A stretch of 34,310 nt of DNA, from assembly GCF_003353015.1 (NCBI RefSeq), contig NZ_QREM01000009.1:1410918-1445227 (forward strand). Reading direction: 5' to 3'. Each line of letters begins with the position of its first letter. Positions within the stretch are counted from its first letter, which is position 1. Shown piece by piece: positions 25,517-33,957 of this stretch. The notes under the pieces were generated by a model, which saw nothing but the letters and a program-made list of their open reading frames with translations, ran no database searches and had not been told where the DNA came from. Made by a program: the position numbers and the translations under genes. This DNA is from Xanthomonas arboricola (GTDB taxonomy: Bacteria > Pseudomonadota > Gammaproteobacteria > Xanthomonadales > Xanthomonadaceae).

Positions 25517-27436
25517 ATGAGCACCTCCCCCACCGATCTCACTGCAGTGCGCGCGGCCTTTGCCGCGCCGCTGGACCCGCAGCGTGCGAGCACGCTGTTG
25601 CCGCGCTTCGACCGGCACGCGCCGCGCCTGCTGGATGCCCTGCACACCCTGTACGGCGCACGCCCCGACACAGCGGCCTGGCTGACGCAGTGGATGACTG
25701 CGTTGGGCAGCCTCGCACAGCAGCGCCCGCAAGCGCTGCAACAGCTGGACGTCATGCGCCAGCCCGGCTGGTTCGGCGAGCAGCACATGCTGGGCTACAG
25801 CGCCTATGTGGACCGCTTCGCCGGCACGCTGCAAGGCGTGGCCGAACGCGTGCCGTATCTGCAGGAGCTGGGCGTGCGCTATCTGCACCTGCTGCCGTTC
25901 CTGCGTGCACGCGCTGGCGATAACGACGGCGGCTTTGCGGTCAGCGATTACGGCCAGGTGGAGCCGGGCCTGGGCAGCAACGACGACCTGGTTGCGCTGA
26001 CCACGCGCCTGCGCGAGGCCGGCATCAGCCTGTGCGCCGATTTCGTGCTCAACCACACCGCCGACGATCACGCCTGGGCGCAGGCGGCGCGGGCCGGCGA
26101 TGCGCGCTATCTCGACTACTACCATCACTTCGCCGATCGCACGCAGCCCGATCAGTACGAAGCCACGCTCGGGCAGGTCTTCCCGCACACCGCGCCCGGC
26201 AACTTCACCTGGGTGGCCGGCACCGGCCGGTGGATGTGGACCACCTTCTATCCCTATCAGTGGGATCTGAACTGGAGCAACCCGGCAGTGTTCGGCGAGA
26301 TGGCGCTGGCGATGCTGCAGCTGGCCAACCTGGGCGTGGAGGCCTTCCGCCTGGATTCCACCGCCTACCTGTGGAAGCGCCCCGGCACTGACTGCATGAA
26401 TCAACCCGAGGCGCACACCTTGCTGGTGGCGCTGCGCGCGGTCACCGACATCGTTGCGCCGTCGGTGGTGATGAAGGCCGAAGCCATCGTGCCGATGACG
26501 CAGTTGCCGCCCTATTTCGGCAGCGGTGCCGACCAGGGCCACGAATGTCACCTGGCCTATCACAGCACGCTGATGGCGGCCGGCTGGTCGGCCCTGGCCT
26601 TGCAACGCGGCGACATCCTGCACAACGTCATCGCGCACAGCCCGCCACTGCCGGCCAACTGCGCATGGCTGAGCTATGTGCGCTGCCACGACGACATCGG
26701 CTGGAACGTGCTGCAACACGAAGCCGCCGGCAACACCGCGCAGCCGCCGTTCGCGCTGCGCGATGTCGCGCGCTTCTACGCCAGCCAGGTGCCGGGCAGC
26801 TATGCGCGTGGCGAGAGTTTCCAGAGCAGCGGCGACGGCGTGCACGGCACCAACGGCATGGCCGCAGCGCTGGCCGGCATCCAGGCCGCGCAGGAATCGG
26901 GCGACGCGGCAGCATTGGCCCTGGCAGTGGATCGGCTGGTGTTGCTTTATGCCATCGCCCTGGCGATGCCGGGTGTGCCATTGATCTATATGGGCGACGA
27001 ACTCGCCTTGCCCAACGACATCGGCTACCGCGACGATCCGCAGCGTCGCCACGAAGGCCGCTGGCTGCATCGCCCGGCGATGGATTGGCAGCGTGCAGCA
27101 CAGCGCGATGCTGCAGCCAGCGTGAGCGGCACGGTGTATCGCCGGTTGCGTGGATTGATCCGGCAACGTGCTGCGCTCCCCGCACTGGCTGCCAGTCAGG
27201 CGCTGGGCAGCATTGCGCTGGGCGATGCACGTCTGTTTGCGTTGACGCGTGGCGATGACTTCCTGGCCGTGCACAATTTCGGCGAGCAACCGCTGACGGT
27301 GGAGCTTGCCGCACTTGGGGGAGGCCGGTGGAAGATGCTGGCGGATGGCAGCGAGGCGGCTACCGAATCGCTGAGCGATGCCATGCGGCTGGTACTGCCG
27401 GCTTATGCGGTGCGCTGGCTGGAGCGTATTGCTTGA
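25517..27436 (+). CDS. suxB: GH13 sucrose hydrolase/amylosucrase SuxB
   Basis: The 639-residue cytoplasmic enzyme belongs to GH13 subfamily 4 and has the (beta/alpha)8 barrel motifs in order: ADFVLNH (174-180), VEAFRLDSTAYLWK with nucleophile D280, VVMKAEAIVP with acid/base E322, and VRCHDDIGW with D392 as transition-state stabiliser. It splits intracellular sucrose. Amylosucrases in this family transfer glucose to an alpha-glucan; a Xanthomonas SuxB homologue has been characterised as a sucrose hydrolase with little polymerising activity, so hydrolysis is more likely here. There is no signal peptide, fitting action after SuxA/SuxC import. The start at MSTSPTDL is the first ATG beyond the suxA stop; no strong ribosome-binding site is visible. 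It probably shares the suxA transcript. Confidence 0.95.
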   Translation: MSTSPTDLTAVRAAFAAPLDPQRASTLLPRFDRHAPRLLDALHTLYGARPDTAAWLTQWMTALGSLAQQRPQALQQLDVMRQPGWFGEQHMLGYSAYVDRFAGTLQGVAERVPYLQELGVRYLHLLPFLRARAGDNDGGFAVSDYGQVEPGLGSNDDLVALTTRLREAGISLCADFVLNHTADDHAWAQAARAGDARYLDYYHHFADRTQPDQYEATLGQVFPHTAPGNFTWVAGTGRWMWTTFYPYQWDLNWSNPAVFGEMALAMLQLANLGVEAFRLDSTAYLWKRPGTDCMNQPEAHTLLVALRAVTDIVAPSVVMKAEAIVPMTQLPPYFGSGADQGHECHLAYHSTLMAAGWSALALQRGDILHNVIAHSPPLPANCAWLSYVRCHDDIGWNVLQHEAAGNTAQPPFALRDVARFYASQVPGSYARGESFQSSGDGVHGTNGMAAALAGIQAAQESGDAAALALAVDRLVLLYAIALAMPGVPLIYMGDELALPNDIGYRDDPQRRHEGRWLHRPAMDWQRAAQRDAAASVSGTVYRRLRGLIRQRAALPALAASQALGSIALGDARLFALTRGDDFLAVHNFGEQPLTVELAALGGGRWKMLADGSEAATESLSDAMRLVLPAYAVRWLERIA

Positions 27437-27445
27437 ACGAGATGG

Positions 27446-27468
27446 TGCAGGCGCGTAGCGCTCCTGCA
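27446..27468 (+). terminator. Probable terminator hairpin after suxB
   Basis: TGCAGGCGCG and CGCTCCTGCA pair with one mismatch around a TAG loop, nine bases beyond the suxB stop. No T-run follows, so the terminating strength is uncertain. It is the best candidate end for the suxAB transcript. Confidence 0.4.
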
Positions 27469-27519
27469 GCACGGACGATGTGCGGCTAGAGCGGACGATC
27501 TGTGACCCGGCTGCAGGGC

Positions 27520-27617
27520 CCTTGCCCGCCCGCCACCGCGGGATACGCTGCGAGTCTTGCAAGCCCTTGCGCGGCATCCAGGCTGCGCAAGGTCCCGCGA
27601 CGGCGTGCGGGCAAGGA
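27520..27617. repeat. Nested palindromic dispersed repeat, copy A
   Basis: The ends (CCTTGCCCGCCCGCCACCGC on the left, its imperfect complement CGGCGTGCGGGCAAGG on the right) form an outer stem, with an inner stem CTTGCGC/GCGCAAG at 27565-27590. About 65 bases of the right half match, in reverse orientation, the sequence at 34210-34278. It encodes no transposase and looks like a small REP- or MITE-type element. Confidence 0.75.
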
Positions 27618-27904
27618 CCGGTCGGGATGGCCGGCGCGCTTGGTTGCGGGCACTGGCTTGCGTCAGCTGGCGGATGCTGCGCCAGTCTGAAAGCGCAGCA
27701 TGGAGACCGCTGGAAACGCCTGCGCTCCCTGTCAGACGGGTGCGGCCGGCGCTCGGTACCGGGGTGTATCGCGCTTGCACTCGGTCGCTGCGCACCGTCC
27801 GCGCCGCGCCGACGAGTGATCGCCACGTTTTGTTCGCCGCTCCACATCAGTAGCCGTGGGGTCTTCCGGTGGCCGCCCGTGCGTCACCGTGGGGCATCGC
27901 AGGA

Positions 27905-28585
27905 TCAGCGCTTGGACAACTCGAGCAGTGCCTCGGCCGCCTTCTCCGACGACGCGGGATTCTGGCCGGTAATCAGCGTGCCGTCGGTGATCACATACAC
28001 ACCCCAGTCGGCGCCTTTCTCGTAACGTCCGCCGAGCTCGGTCAGCACGTCTTCGACCAGGAATGGCACGATCTTGGTCAGGCCCACGCCCTCTTCCTCG
28101 CTGTTGGTGAAGCCGGTGACGCGGCGGCCGTTGACCAGCGGCTTGCCATCGCTGCCCTTGACGCGGCGCAAGACACCCGGTGCGTGGCAGACCAGGCCGT
28201 GCGGCTTGTTGGCTGCGGCGAAGGCCTCGATCAGCGCGATCGAATCCGCGTCTTCGGCCAGGTCCCACAGCGGACCATGCCCGCCCGGATAGAACACCGC
28301 ATCGAAGTCCTCGGCCTTCACGTCCGCCAGGCGATGCGTGCTTGCCAGGGCCTTCTGCGCATCGGCGTCCTGCTTGAAGCGCTTGGTCGCTTCGGTCTGC
28401 GCGTCGGGTTCGTCGCTCTTGGGATCCAGCGGCGGCTGGCCGCCCTTGGGCGAAACCAGGGTGATGTCGGCGCCGGCATCCTTGAAGACGTAGTACGGCG
28501 CGGCGAACTCTTCCAGCCAGAACCCGGTTTTCTTGCCGGTATCGCCGAGTCGATCGTGGGAAGTGAGCACCATCAGGATCTTCAT
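27905..28585 (-). CDS. DJ-1/PfpI-family protein, Hsp31/glyoxalase III-like
   Basis: The 226-residue product fits the DJ-1/PfpI superfamily. It has GFWLEEFAAPYYVF with the conserved glutamate (E25 or E26), DAVFYPGGHGPLWDL, and the nucleophile elbow LVCHAPGVL with C133 and H134. Relatives act as chaperones, glyoxalases that detoxify methylglyoxal, or deglycase-type proteins; some are annotated as type 1 glutamine amidotransferases. It resembles the HchA/Hsp31 and fungal glyoxalase III branch. A cytoplasmic stress or dicarbonyl-detoxifying role is likely but not certain. The start at MKILMVL is supported by GAGG eight bases upstream. Confidence 0.88.
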   Translation of the reverse strand: MKILMVLTSHDRLGDTGKKTGFWLEEFAAPYYVFKDAGADITLVSPKGGQPPLDPKSDEPDAQTEATKRFKQDADAQKALASTHRLADVKAEDFDAVFYPGGHGPLWDLAEDADSIALIEAFAAANKPHGLVCHAPGVLRRVKGSDGKPLVNGRRVTGFTNSEEEGVGLTKIVPFLVEDVLTELGGRYEKGADWGVYVITDGTLITGQNPASSEKAAEALLELSKR

Positions 28586-28754
28586 CGCATTGCCTCGCAT
28601 CATTGCCCGTCTCGGGCGAGGCGATCAGTGTCCGGATCAGCCCGTTGCAACATCGTGTAGAACGCGTCTGCGCCACGCATGCGGTTCAGCGCCACCTGGG
28701 GCGGCCATGCAGTCAGGGCGGGTAGTCTGCGCCGCGCGGCATCCACGAGTGACG

Positions 28755-28807
28755 TGCGACCACCGAGGTCGCGGCGCGCGTTCCCAGTGACCCGGCAAGT
28801 GGTCGCA
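28755..28807. repeat. Nine-base inverted repeat upstream of the DJ-1-like gene
   Basis: TGCGACCAC at 28755-28763 and GTGGTCGCA at 28799-28807 are perfect complements 35 bases apart. The pair lies between the QEGLA gene end (28825) and the DJ-1-like gene start, both on the minus strand. It could be a terminator of the former or a regulator site for the latter. Function unknown. Confidence 0.3.
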
Positions 28808-28824
28808 ACCGCTGGTAACGACGC

Positions 28825-30087
28825 TCAGACATTCATCGCCGGCGGCTGCAGCTGATCCATGCGGATGCGATTGGCGAACAACGAGAACGCCAGCATGCCG
28901 GCCAGCCCGCTGACCCGGCTCACCCACGGCGGCAACCAGCGCGGGGCGACCAGCACGCCGCTGTCGAACAAGGGCGCAAGGCGCGCCACATCGCCCAGGG
29001 CCATCTTGCCGGCGAACAGGTAACGGCACAGCTGCAACTGGTCGCGCTGCAGGGCATGCCGGAAGAACGTATGCACCGCGACCAGCCCGCGCAGGTACAC
29101 CGTGTCCTTGGTGAAGGCGCCGCCGCCGGAAGTGGGGACGCCGCGGAACACGCGCTGCGCCGAGGAAAAGCTCTCCGCCGCGCTCTGACCACTGACGCTG
29201 AAATAACGGAAGACCTCGATGAAGTCCGCGCCGGCGCGCGCCATCGCAATCGCCTCGATACGCAGGCTGATGCGTTTCATGCGTTCGATATCGATGCTGC
29301 CGGTGATCTGCTCGGCAAACGTCGCCAGGCCTTCCTGCGTCGCGGTGGTCCGCGGCGAGGAAATGCCCAGGCTGGGCAGATGCAGCTGCGCGCGGCCGTT
29401 GAGCGCGGTGAGCGAATGCACCAGCGCTTCGTGATGGAACAACTGCGCGCGGTCGTAATCGCTGAAGGTCGCACCGCTGCGCAGGCGGATGCGATGCGCG
29501 CCGGCCGCCGCCTTGGCCAGCAGATCCGGATCCAGCGTGACGGTGATGACGCGCCCTTCGAAGAACCCGTCCAGATCGTTCTGCAACTGCATGCGCAAGG
29601 CGGTGGCCGACACCGGCACCTGCTCTTCCGGCGCCAGCAGCTCGCGATCCAGCTCCTGCGCGATCTGGATGAAATGCCGCGCCGCCTCGCGCGTGCTCGG
29701 GCCATTGCCCGGCATCGGATCGTCGGGCACGCCGAACAGCTGCGCCGAGTAATCGCTGACCGCCGCAGTGCCCAGCGACTCCAGCAGGCCGGCGGCCAGA
29801 TCCCAGCTATGGGTCGAATCGATCAGGTAGGCGCCGATCGGATGGTGCGGGTCGGCCGCCCTGGCGATCGCGGACAGTTCGCGCCGGGTCTCGGCAAAAT
29901 CCAGCGCCGGGTATTCCACCTGCGGCAGCTCCGGCTGCCCGCGTGCCACGCTCTGCAAAAATGGCTCCTGCAGCGAGCGTGGCCAGCTGGCCAGCGCCAG
30001 CAGGCGCACGCCGCGTACGGCCTTGACCAGGCGCGCATCCAGCGCCGCGTGGTGGACGATGTCCGGCGGGCCCTTGCGCAACGGCAT
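28825..30087 (-). CDS. DUF1704 'QEGLA motif' putative metallopeptidase
   Basis: The 420-residue product matches the DUF1704 family, annotated in bacteria as flavohemoglobin expression-modulating QEGLA motif protein. It has an HExxxH zinc motif (H219-E220-H224 in LFHHEALVHSLTALNG) and the downstream QEGLA (251-255) whose E252 is a likely third ligand. The eukaryotic relatives KIAA0895-like/MATCAP are metallopeptidases that remove C-terminal tyrosine from tubulin. The bacterial substrate is unknown to me. A hydrophobic C-terminal stretch (VSRVSGLAGMLAFSLFANRIRM) may bind membrane or complete the fold. It starts two bases after the rsgA stop (TGAGCATG), so the two are probably cotranscribed and translationally coupled. 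Confidence 0.88.
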   Translation of the reverse strand: MPLRKGPPDIVHHAALDARLVKAVRGVRLLALASWPRSLQEPFLQSVARGQPELPQVEYPALDFAETRRELSAIARAADPHHPIGAYLIDSTHSWDLAAGLLESLGTAAVSDYSAQLFGVPDDPMPGNGPSTREAARHFIQIAQELDRELLAPEEQVPVSATALRMQLQNDLDGFFEGRVITVTLDPDLLAKAAAGAHRIRLRSGATFSDYDRAQLFHHEALVHSLTALNGRAQLHLPSLGISSPRTTATQEGLATFAEQITGSIDIERMKRISLRIEAIAMARAGADFIEVFRYFSVSGQSAAESFSSAQRVFRGVPTSGGGAFTKDTVYLRGLVAVHTFFRHALQRDQLQLCRYLFAGKMALGDVARLAPLFDSGVLVAPRWLPPWVSRVSGLAGMLAFSLFANRIRMDQLQPPAMNV

Positions 30088-30089
30088 GC

Positions 30090-31181
30090 TCAGCGTCGCC
30101 CGGTGCGATCGACGCTGGCAGGCCGCCGGCCCGATCCCTTGCCCCGGTTGTTCTGCGCCAGGCGCGTGGCGAGCTTTTCGGCCGCTGCGGCCACTTCCAC
30201 GCGCAGCTTCATGTAGTTGGACACCCGCTCCGGGTCCAGCGTATCGGCCTCGATCGCCGCACGCACCGCACAACCAGGCTCGGCGATATGCGCGCAATCG
30301 TTGAAGCGGCATTGCGCCGCCAGCGCCTCCACATCGGAGAAGCCGCCTTCGGCAAGATCTTCCTCGCCGGTCGGCTTGAGCTCGCGCATGCCCGGCGTAT
30401 CGATCAGGCAGGCGCCACTCGGCAACGGAATCAAGGCGCGATGGGTGGTGGTATGCCGGCCGCGCGAATCGTTCTCGCGCACCGCATTGGTCTTCATCTT
30501 CTGCGACCCGAGCAAGGTATTGGTCAGCGTCGACTTGCCGGCACCGGACGAGCCCACCAGCACCGCGGTGCGGCCATCGCCCAGCCACGGCCGCAGCGCC
30601 GCCACGCTGTCCGGATCCTTGGCATTGACCGCGCGCAGCGCGATGTTCTGCGCCTCCAGCTCCTCCAGCACCGCCAATGCATCCTCGGCGTATTCGGTCT
30701 GGTCGGCCTTGGTCAGCACCACCACCGGCTCGGCACCGCCACCGCCGACCAGCAGCAGATAGCGCTCGATGCGGCGCGGATTGAAGTCCGCATCCAGCCC
30801 GCACACGATGAACACCGTATCGATATTGGCCGCGATCACCTGCTGGTGGTAATGCTCGCCGGCCGCACCGCGCTTGATCGAGGTACGCCGCGGCAGCAGC
30901 GCCACGATGCGCTTGCCCTCCATCAGCACCCAATCGCCGACCGCCGCCCGCTCATGGCTGGGAAACCGCGGCCGCTGCCACTCCGGCAACGACTCGGCCT
31001 TGAGACTGGCCTCCGGGGTATCGGCCACCACATAGCCGGTACGGTGCTGCTCCACCACCCGCGCCGGCAGCGCCTGCGGATGCGCGGCGAAGACCGCCTG
31101 CCAGGACGCCTCTTCCGGCGGCCCGGGCCAGGGCCAGCCGATGGATTGGAGGGTGGGGTAATCGGGGGCTGCGTTGCTCAT
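30090..31181 (-). CDS. rsgA: Ribosome small-subunit-dependent GTPase RsgA
   Basis: The 363-residue protein is a circularly permuted GTPase that helps mature the 30S ribosomal subunit. The GTPase motifs occur in permuted order: G4 TKAD (157-160), then G1 GSSGAGKS (210-217), then G3 DTPG (261-264). An N-terminal OB-fold region precedes them, and a C-terminal zinc-binding cluster C291, C296, H298, C304 follows (CRFNDCAHIAEPGC). The basic C-terminal tail (NNRGKGSGRRPASVDRTGRR) is suited to RNA contact. Length and layout are normal. The ATG at 31181 has no strong ribosome-binding site but gives a normal N-terminus. It heads a two-gene unit with the QEGLA-motif gene. Confidence 0.95.
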   Translation of the reverse strand: MSNAAPDYPTLQSIGWPWPGPPEEASWQAVFAAHPQALPARVVEQHRTGYVVADTPEASLKAESLPEWQRPRFPSHERAAVGDWVLMEGKRIVALLPRRTSIKRGAAGEHYHQQVIAANIDTVFIVCGLDADFNPRRIERYLLLVGGGGAEPVVVLTKADQTEYAEDALAVLEELEAQNIALRAVNAKDPDSVAALRPWLGDGRTAVLVGSSGAGKSTLTNTLLGSQKMKTNAVRENDSRGRHTTTHRALIPLPSGACLIDTPGMRELKPTGEEDLAEGGFSDVEALAAQCRFNDCAHIAEPGCAVRAAIEADTLDPERVSNYMKLRVEVAAAAEKLATRLAQNNRGKGSGRRPASVDRTGRR

Positions 31182-31333
31182 GGGGCGATTCTAGCTGGCC
31201 GGCCGCAGTGGCTTGTGCATTCGGCCCCGTGCCTGGCCTGAAGCGCCCCTTGACATCGTTGCCGATGCAAGCATGCCCGCCTGCCCTATTTCCGCTACCA
31301 TGCCAAGCCTCACGCCTACAACCGGCCTGCCGT

Positions 31334-32605
31334 ATGTCCACTGCCCCGCAAAAGCCGCTCGCCATCCGCGAGCGTCTGTCCGAAGTCCGCTACGAAATCC
31401 GGGGCGAGCTGGCGCGACGAGCGCGGGAGCTGGAGGCGCAGGGCCGCAAGCTGATCAAGCTCAATATCGGTAACCCGGGCGCGTTCGGGTTCCGTGCGCC
31501 GGAGCATCTGCAGCGTGCGATCGCCGACGACATGGGCCGCACCGATCCATACACCCATCAGCAAGGCCTGCCGGAAGCGCGCGAGGCCATCGCCACCGCA
31601 TATGCGCGGCGCCAGCATCCGGATGCGCATCCGGACCGCATCTTCGTCGGCAACGGCGTCAGCGAGCTGATCGACCTGTCGCTGCGTGCGCTGCTCAATC
31701 CCGGCGACGAAGTGCTGGTGCCCTCGCCCGACTATCCATTGTGGTCGGCGGCTACCATCCTCAACGACGGCCGCCCGGTGTATTACCGCTGCGCGCCGGA
31801 AAACGGCTTCCAGCCGGACCCGGTGGAAATCGAGACATTGGTGTCTTCGCGCACCCGCGCCATCGTGCTGATCAATCCGAACAATCCCAGCGGCGCCAGT
31901 TACTCGCGCGAGCTGCTGGAGCGCATCGTAGCCATCGCCAGCAAGCACAACCTGCTGCTGATGGTCGATGAGATCTACGACCAGGTGCTCTACGACGACG
32001 CCGCCTTCGTGCCGGTGGCGCCACTGGCCGGTGCGCACCCATGCATCACCTTCAGCGGCCTGAGCAAGGTGCACCGCGCCTGCGGCTGGCGCGTGGGCTG
32101 GGCGCTGCTGTCGGGCGAGCAATCGCGCATCAACGACCTGCGTAACGCGATGGACCTGCTCGGCGCGCTGCGCCTGTGCGCCAACGTGCCGGGCCAGTAC
32201 GCCATCGACGCGGCCGTCAACGGGCCGGACACCATCTCGGCACTGTGTGCGCCGGGCGGCCGCCTGTACGAAACCCGCCGCGCGGTGATCGAGGCCTGCG
32301 CGGCCAGCGAGCATTTGTCGCTGGTGGCGCCGGCCGGTGCGCTGTACGCGTTCCCGGCGGTGGTCGGCCCGGCCGCGCGCAACTTCGACGACCATGAATT
32401 CGCGCTCGACCTGATGAACGAGGAAGGCGTGCTGGTGGTGCCGGGTTCCAGTTTCAACGTGCCCTACCGTCACCATTTCCGCGTCACATTGATGCCGGAA
32501 GCGGCAGTGATGCGCGATGTGTTCGCACGCATCGACCGTGCGCTGACGCGCCGCGCCGAGGCGGTCACCAAGGTGGTGCCGCTCAAGTCACGCAGCGTGG
32601 CCTGA
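31334..32605 (+). CDS. AlaA-like pyridoxal-phosphate aminotransferase (class I/II)
   Basis: The 423-residue cytoplasmic protein is a fold-type I aminotransferase. It has LNIGNPGAFGF near the N-terminus, INPNNPSGA (180-188) for cofactor binding, VDEIYD with D212, and SGLSKVHRACGWRVGW with Schiff-base lysine K245. The pattern fits the AlaA/aspartate aminotransferase-like group, which makes alanine from pyruvate and glutamate; the exact substrate is not certain. The start at MSTAPQKP is chosen because upstream in-frame sequence is proline/cysteine-rich and unlike the family. Its stop codon overlaps the start of the SGNH hydrolase gene by one base, implying coupling. Confidence 0.9.
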   Translation: MSTAPQKPLAIRERLSEVRYEIRGELARRARELEAQGRKLIKLNIGNPGAFGFRAPEHLQRAIADDMGRTDPYTHQQGLPEAREAIATAYARRQHPDAHPDRIFVGNGVSELIDLSLRALLNPGDEVLVPSPDYPLWSAATILNDGRPVYYRCAPENGFQPDPVEIETLVSSRTRAIVLINPNNPSGASYSRELLERIVAIASKHNLLLMVDEIYDQVLYDDAAFVPVAPLAGAHPCITFSGLSKVHRACGWRVGWALLSGEQSRINDLRNAMDLLGALRLCANVPGQYAIDAAVNGPDTISALCAPGGRLYETRRAVIEACAASEHLSLVAPAGALYAFPAVVGPAARNFDDHEFALDLMNEEGVLVVPGSSFNVPYRHHFRVTLMPEAAVMRDVFARIDRALTRRAEAVTKVVPLKSRSVA

Positions 32606-33228
32606 TGGCGGCGGCCGGCACGCCGCTGCGCTATCTGGCGCTCGGCGATTCCTACACCATCGGCGAAGGCGTTTCCCCCGGGCAGCGCTGGCCGGTGCAA
32701 CTGGTTGATGGCTTGCACGCCTACGGCTGGAATGTGGCGCCGCCGCAGATCATCGCCACCACCGGCTGGACCACCGACGAGTTGCAGGCCGGCATCGATA
32801 CGGCCGCCCCGCAGGGGCCATTTGAGCTGGTGAGCCTGCTGATCGGTGTCAACAATCAATACCGCGGGCGCTTGCTGGACGCGTACCGCAGCCAGTTCGA
32901 TGCGTTGTTGCTGCGTGCGATCGACTTGGCCGGCGGTATTGCGCCGCGCGTGTTCGTGCTGTCGATTCCGGACTGGGGGCTGACCCCGTTTGCGCATGCG
33001 CACGGCGGCGATGCGGCGCTGATCGGTGCCCAGATCGATGCCTTCAACCGCGTGGCCGCCGAACGCTGCGCTGCACGCTCGGTACGCTTTGTCGACATCA
33101 CCGCCACCAGCCGCGATGGCGGCGACGCGGCCGACATGCTGGTCGACGATGGCCTGCACCCCTCCGGCGCCATGTATGCGCGCTGGACCGCATTGGCACT
33201 GCCTGCAGCGCGCGATGCCCTAAGCTAG
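32605..33228 (+). CDS. SGNH/GDSL-family hydrolase
   Basis: The 207-residue product shows SGNH blocks: GDSYTIGEG with nucleophile S16, a GVNNQ block with N83, and DDGLHPSG with D182 and H185. Such enzymes are esterases, lipases or deacetylases. There is no signal peptide, so it probably acts in the cytoplasm. The ATG shares its A with the preceding TGA (TGATG). Co-transcription with an aminotransferase and a nearby methyltransferase does not point to a specific pathway. Confidence 0.88.
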   Translation: MAAAGTPLRYLALGDSYTIGEGVSPGQRWPVQLVDGLHAYGWNVAPPQIIATTGWTTDELQAGIDTAAPQGPFELVSLLIGVNNQYRGRLLDAYRSQFDALLLRAIDLAGGIAPRVFVLSIPDWGLTPFAHAHGGDAALIGAQIDAFNRVAAERCAARSVRFVDITATSRDGGDAADMLVDDGLHPSGAMYARWTALALPAARDALS

Positions 33229-33261
33229 CCGCGCACCACGCCTCATTGCCAAGGAACGACA

Positions 33262-33957
33262 TTGCACAGCACCGCTACCCAACCCATGAGCCGTACGCAG
33301 GCGCTGGCGATCGCGCGCGCGTTCCTGCCGCCGCATCCGCTGGGCAATCGCTACGACTACTACTACACCCAGGCCAAGCTGCGTACCGACCCGCTGTATC
33401 CGGGCGTGCTGGCCGAGTTGCGCAACACCACCGCGCCGGTGCTGGATCTGGGCTGCGGGCTGGGCCTGCTCGCGCACGCATTGCGTGCCGACGGCCAGGC
33501 ACTGGCGTATCACGGGGTGGATGTGGACGCGTCCAAGATCCGCCGCGCGCAACACATCGCGCAGCGCTCGGCACTGGGCAATACGCAGTTCGCGGTGGTC
33601 GACCTGAGCGTGGCCTGGCCGCAGCACCGCGGCAGCGTGACCATTCTGGATGTGCTGCAGTATCTGCAGGCCGACATGCAGGCCAGCCTGCTGCGCAGCG
33701 TGGCGCAGATGCTGACGCCGGGCGCGAAGCTGGTGATCCGCAGCGCATTGGGCGATGCCAGCAGCCGTGGCCGCACCAGCCGGGTGACCGACGTGCTGGC
33801 GCATCTGAGCGGCTGGATGCAGCGCATGCCGCGCAGTTATCCCACCCGCGACAGCCTGCAGGCGCAGCTGGATGCCGCCGGTCTGCGTGCGACATTTGCG
33901 CCGTTGTATGGCAACACGCCGTTCAACAACTGGCTGATCGTGGCCGAGCCGCGCTGA
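33262..33957 (+). CDS. Class I SAM-dependent methyltransferase
   Basis: The 231-residue product has the Rossmann-type SAM-binding motif VLDLGCGLG (60-68), an acidic strand YHGVDVDASKI and a post-motif VTILDVLQYL, typical of class I methyltransferases. The likely start is TTG at 33262, since AAGGAA lies five bases before it; the ATG at 33286 has no such site. It follows the SGNH hydrolase gene by 33 bases in the same direction, so the three genes from 31334 may form an operon. The substrate is unknown; there is no signal peptide or membrane segment. Confidence 0.85.
   Translation: MHSTATQPMSRTQALAIARAFLPPHPLGNRYDYYYTQAKLRTDPLYPGVLAELRNTTAPVLDLGCGLGLLAHALRADGQALAYHGVDVDASKIRRAQHIAQRSALGNTQFAVVDLSVAWPQHRGSVTILDVLQYLQADMQASLLRSVAQMLTPGAKLVIRSALGDASSRGRTSRVTDVLAHLSGWMQRMPRSYPTRDSLQAQLDAAGLRATFAPLYGNTPFNNWLIVAEPR

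Larger units (their letters stand above)
27437..27904. other. Intergenic region with a hairpin and a palindromic repeat
   Basis: This 468-base stretch between convergent suxB and the DJ-1-like gene has no credible gene. It holds the hairpin at 27446-27468 and the palindromic element at 27520-27617. Open frames across the latter read as low-complexity arginine-rich peptides and are not annotated. Confidence 0.6.

Noticed and set aside
22996..25788. 930-codon open frame on the minus strand opposite suxA
   Set aside because: It lies antisense to a well-supported TonB-dependent receptor, has low-complexity composition and no domain, signal peptide or ribosome-binding site.
25460..27847. 795-codon open frame on the minus strand opposite suxB
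   Set aside because: Shadow frame; suxB carries all GH13 catalytic motifs on the other strand.
27502..27853. Small arginine-rich frames after suxB
   Set aside because: They cross the palindromic repeat and match the kind of peptides such repeats encode by chance; no independent evidence of coding.
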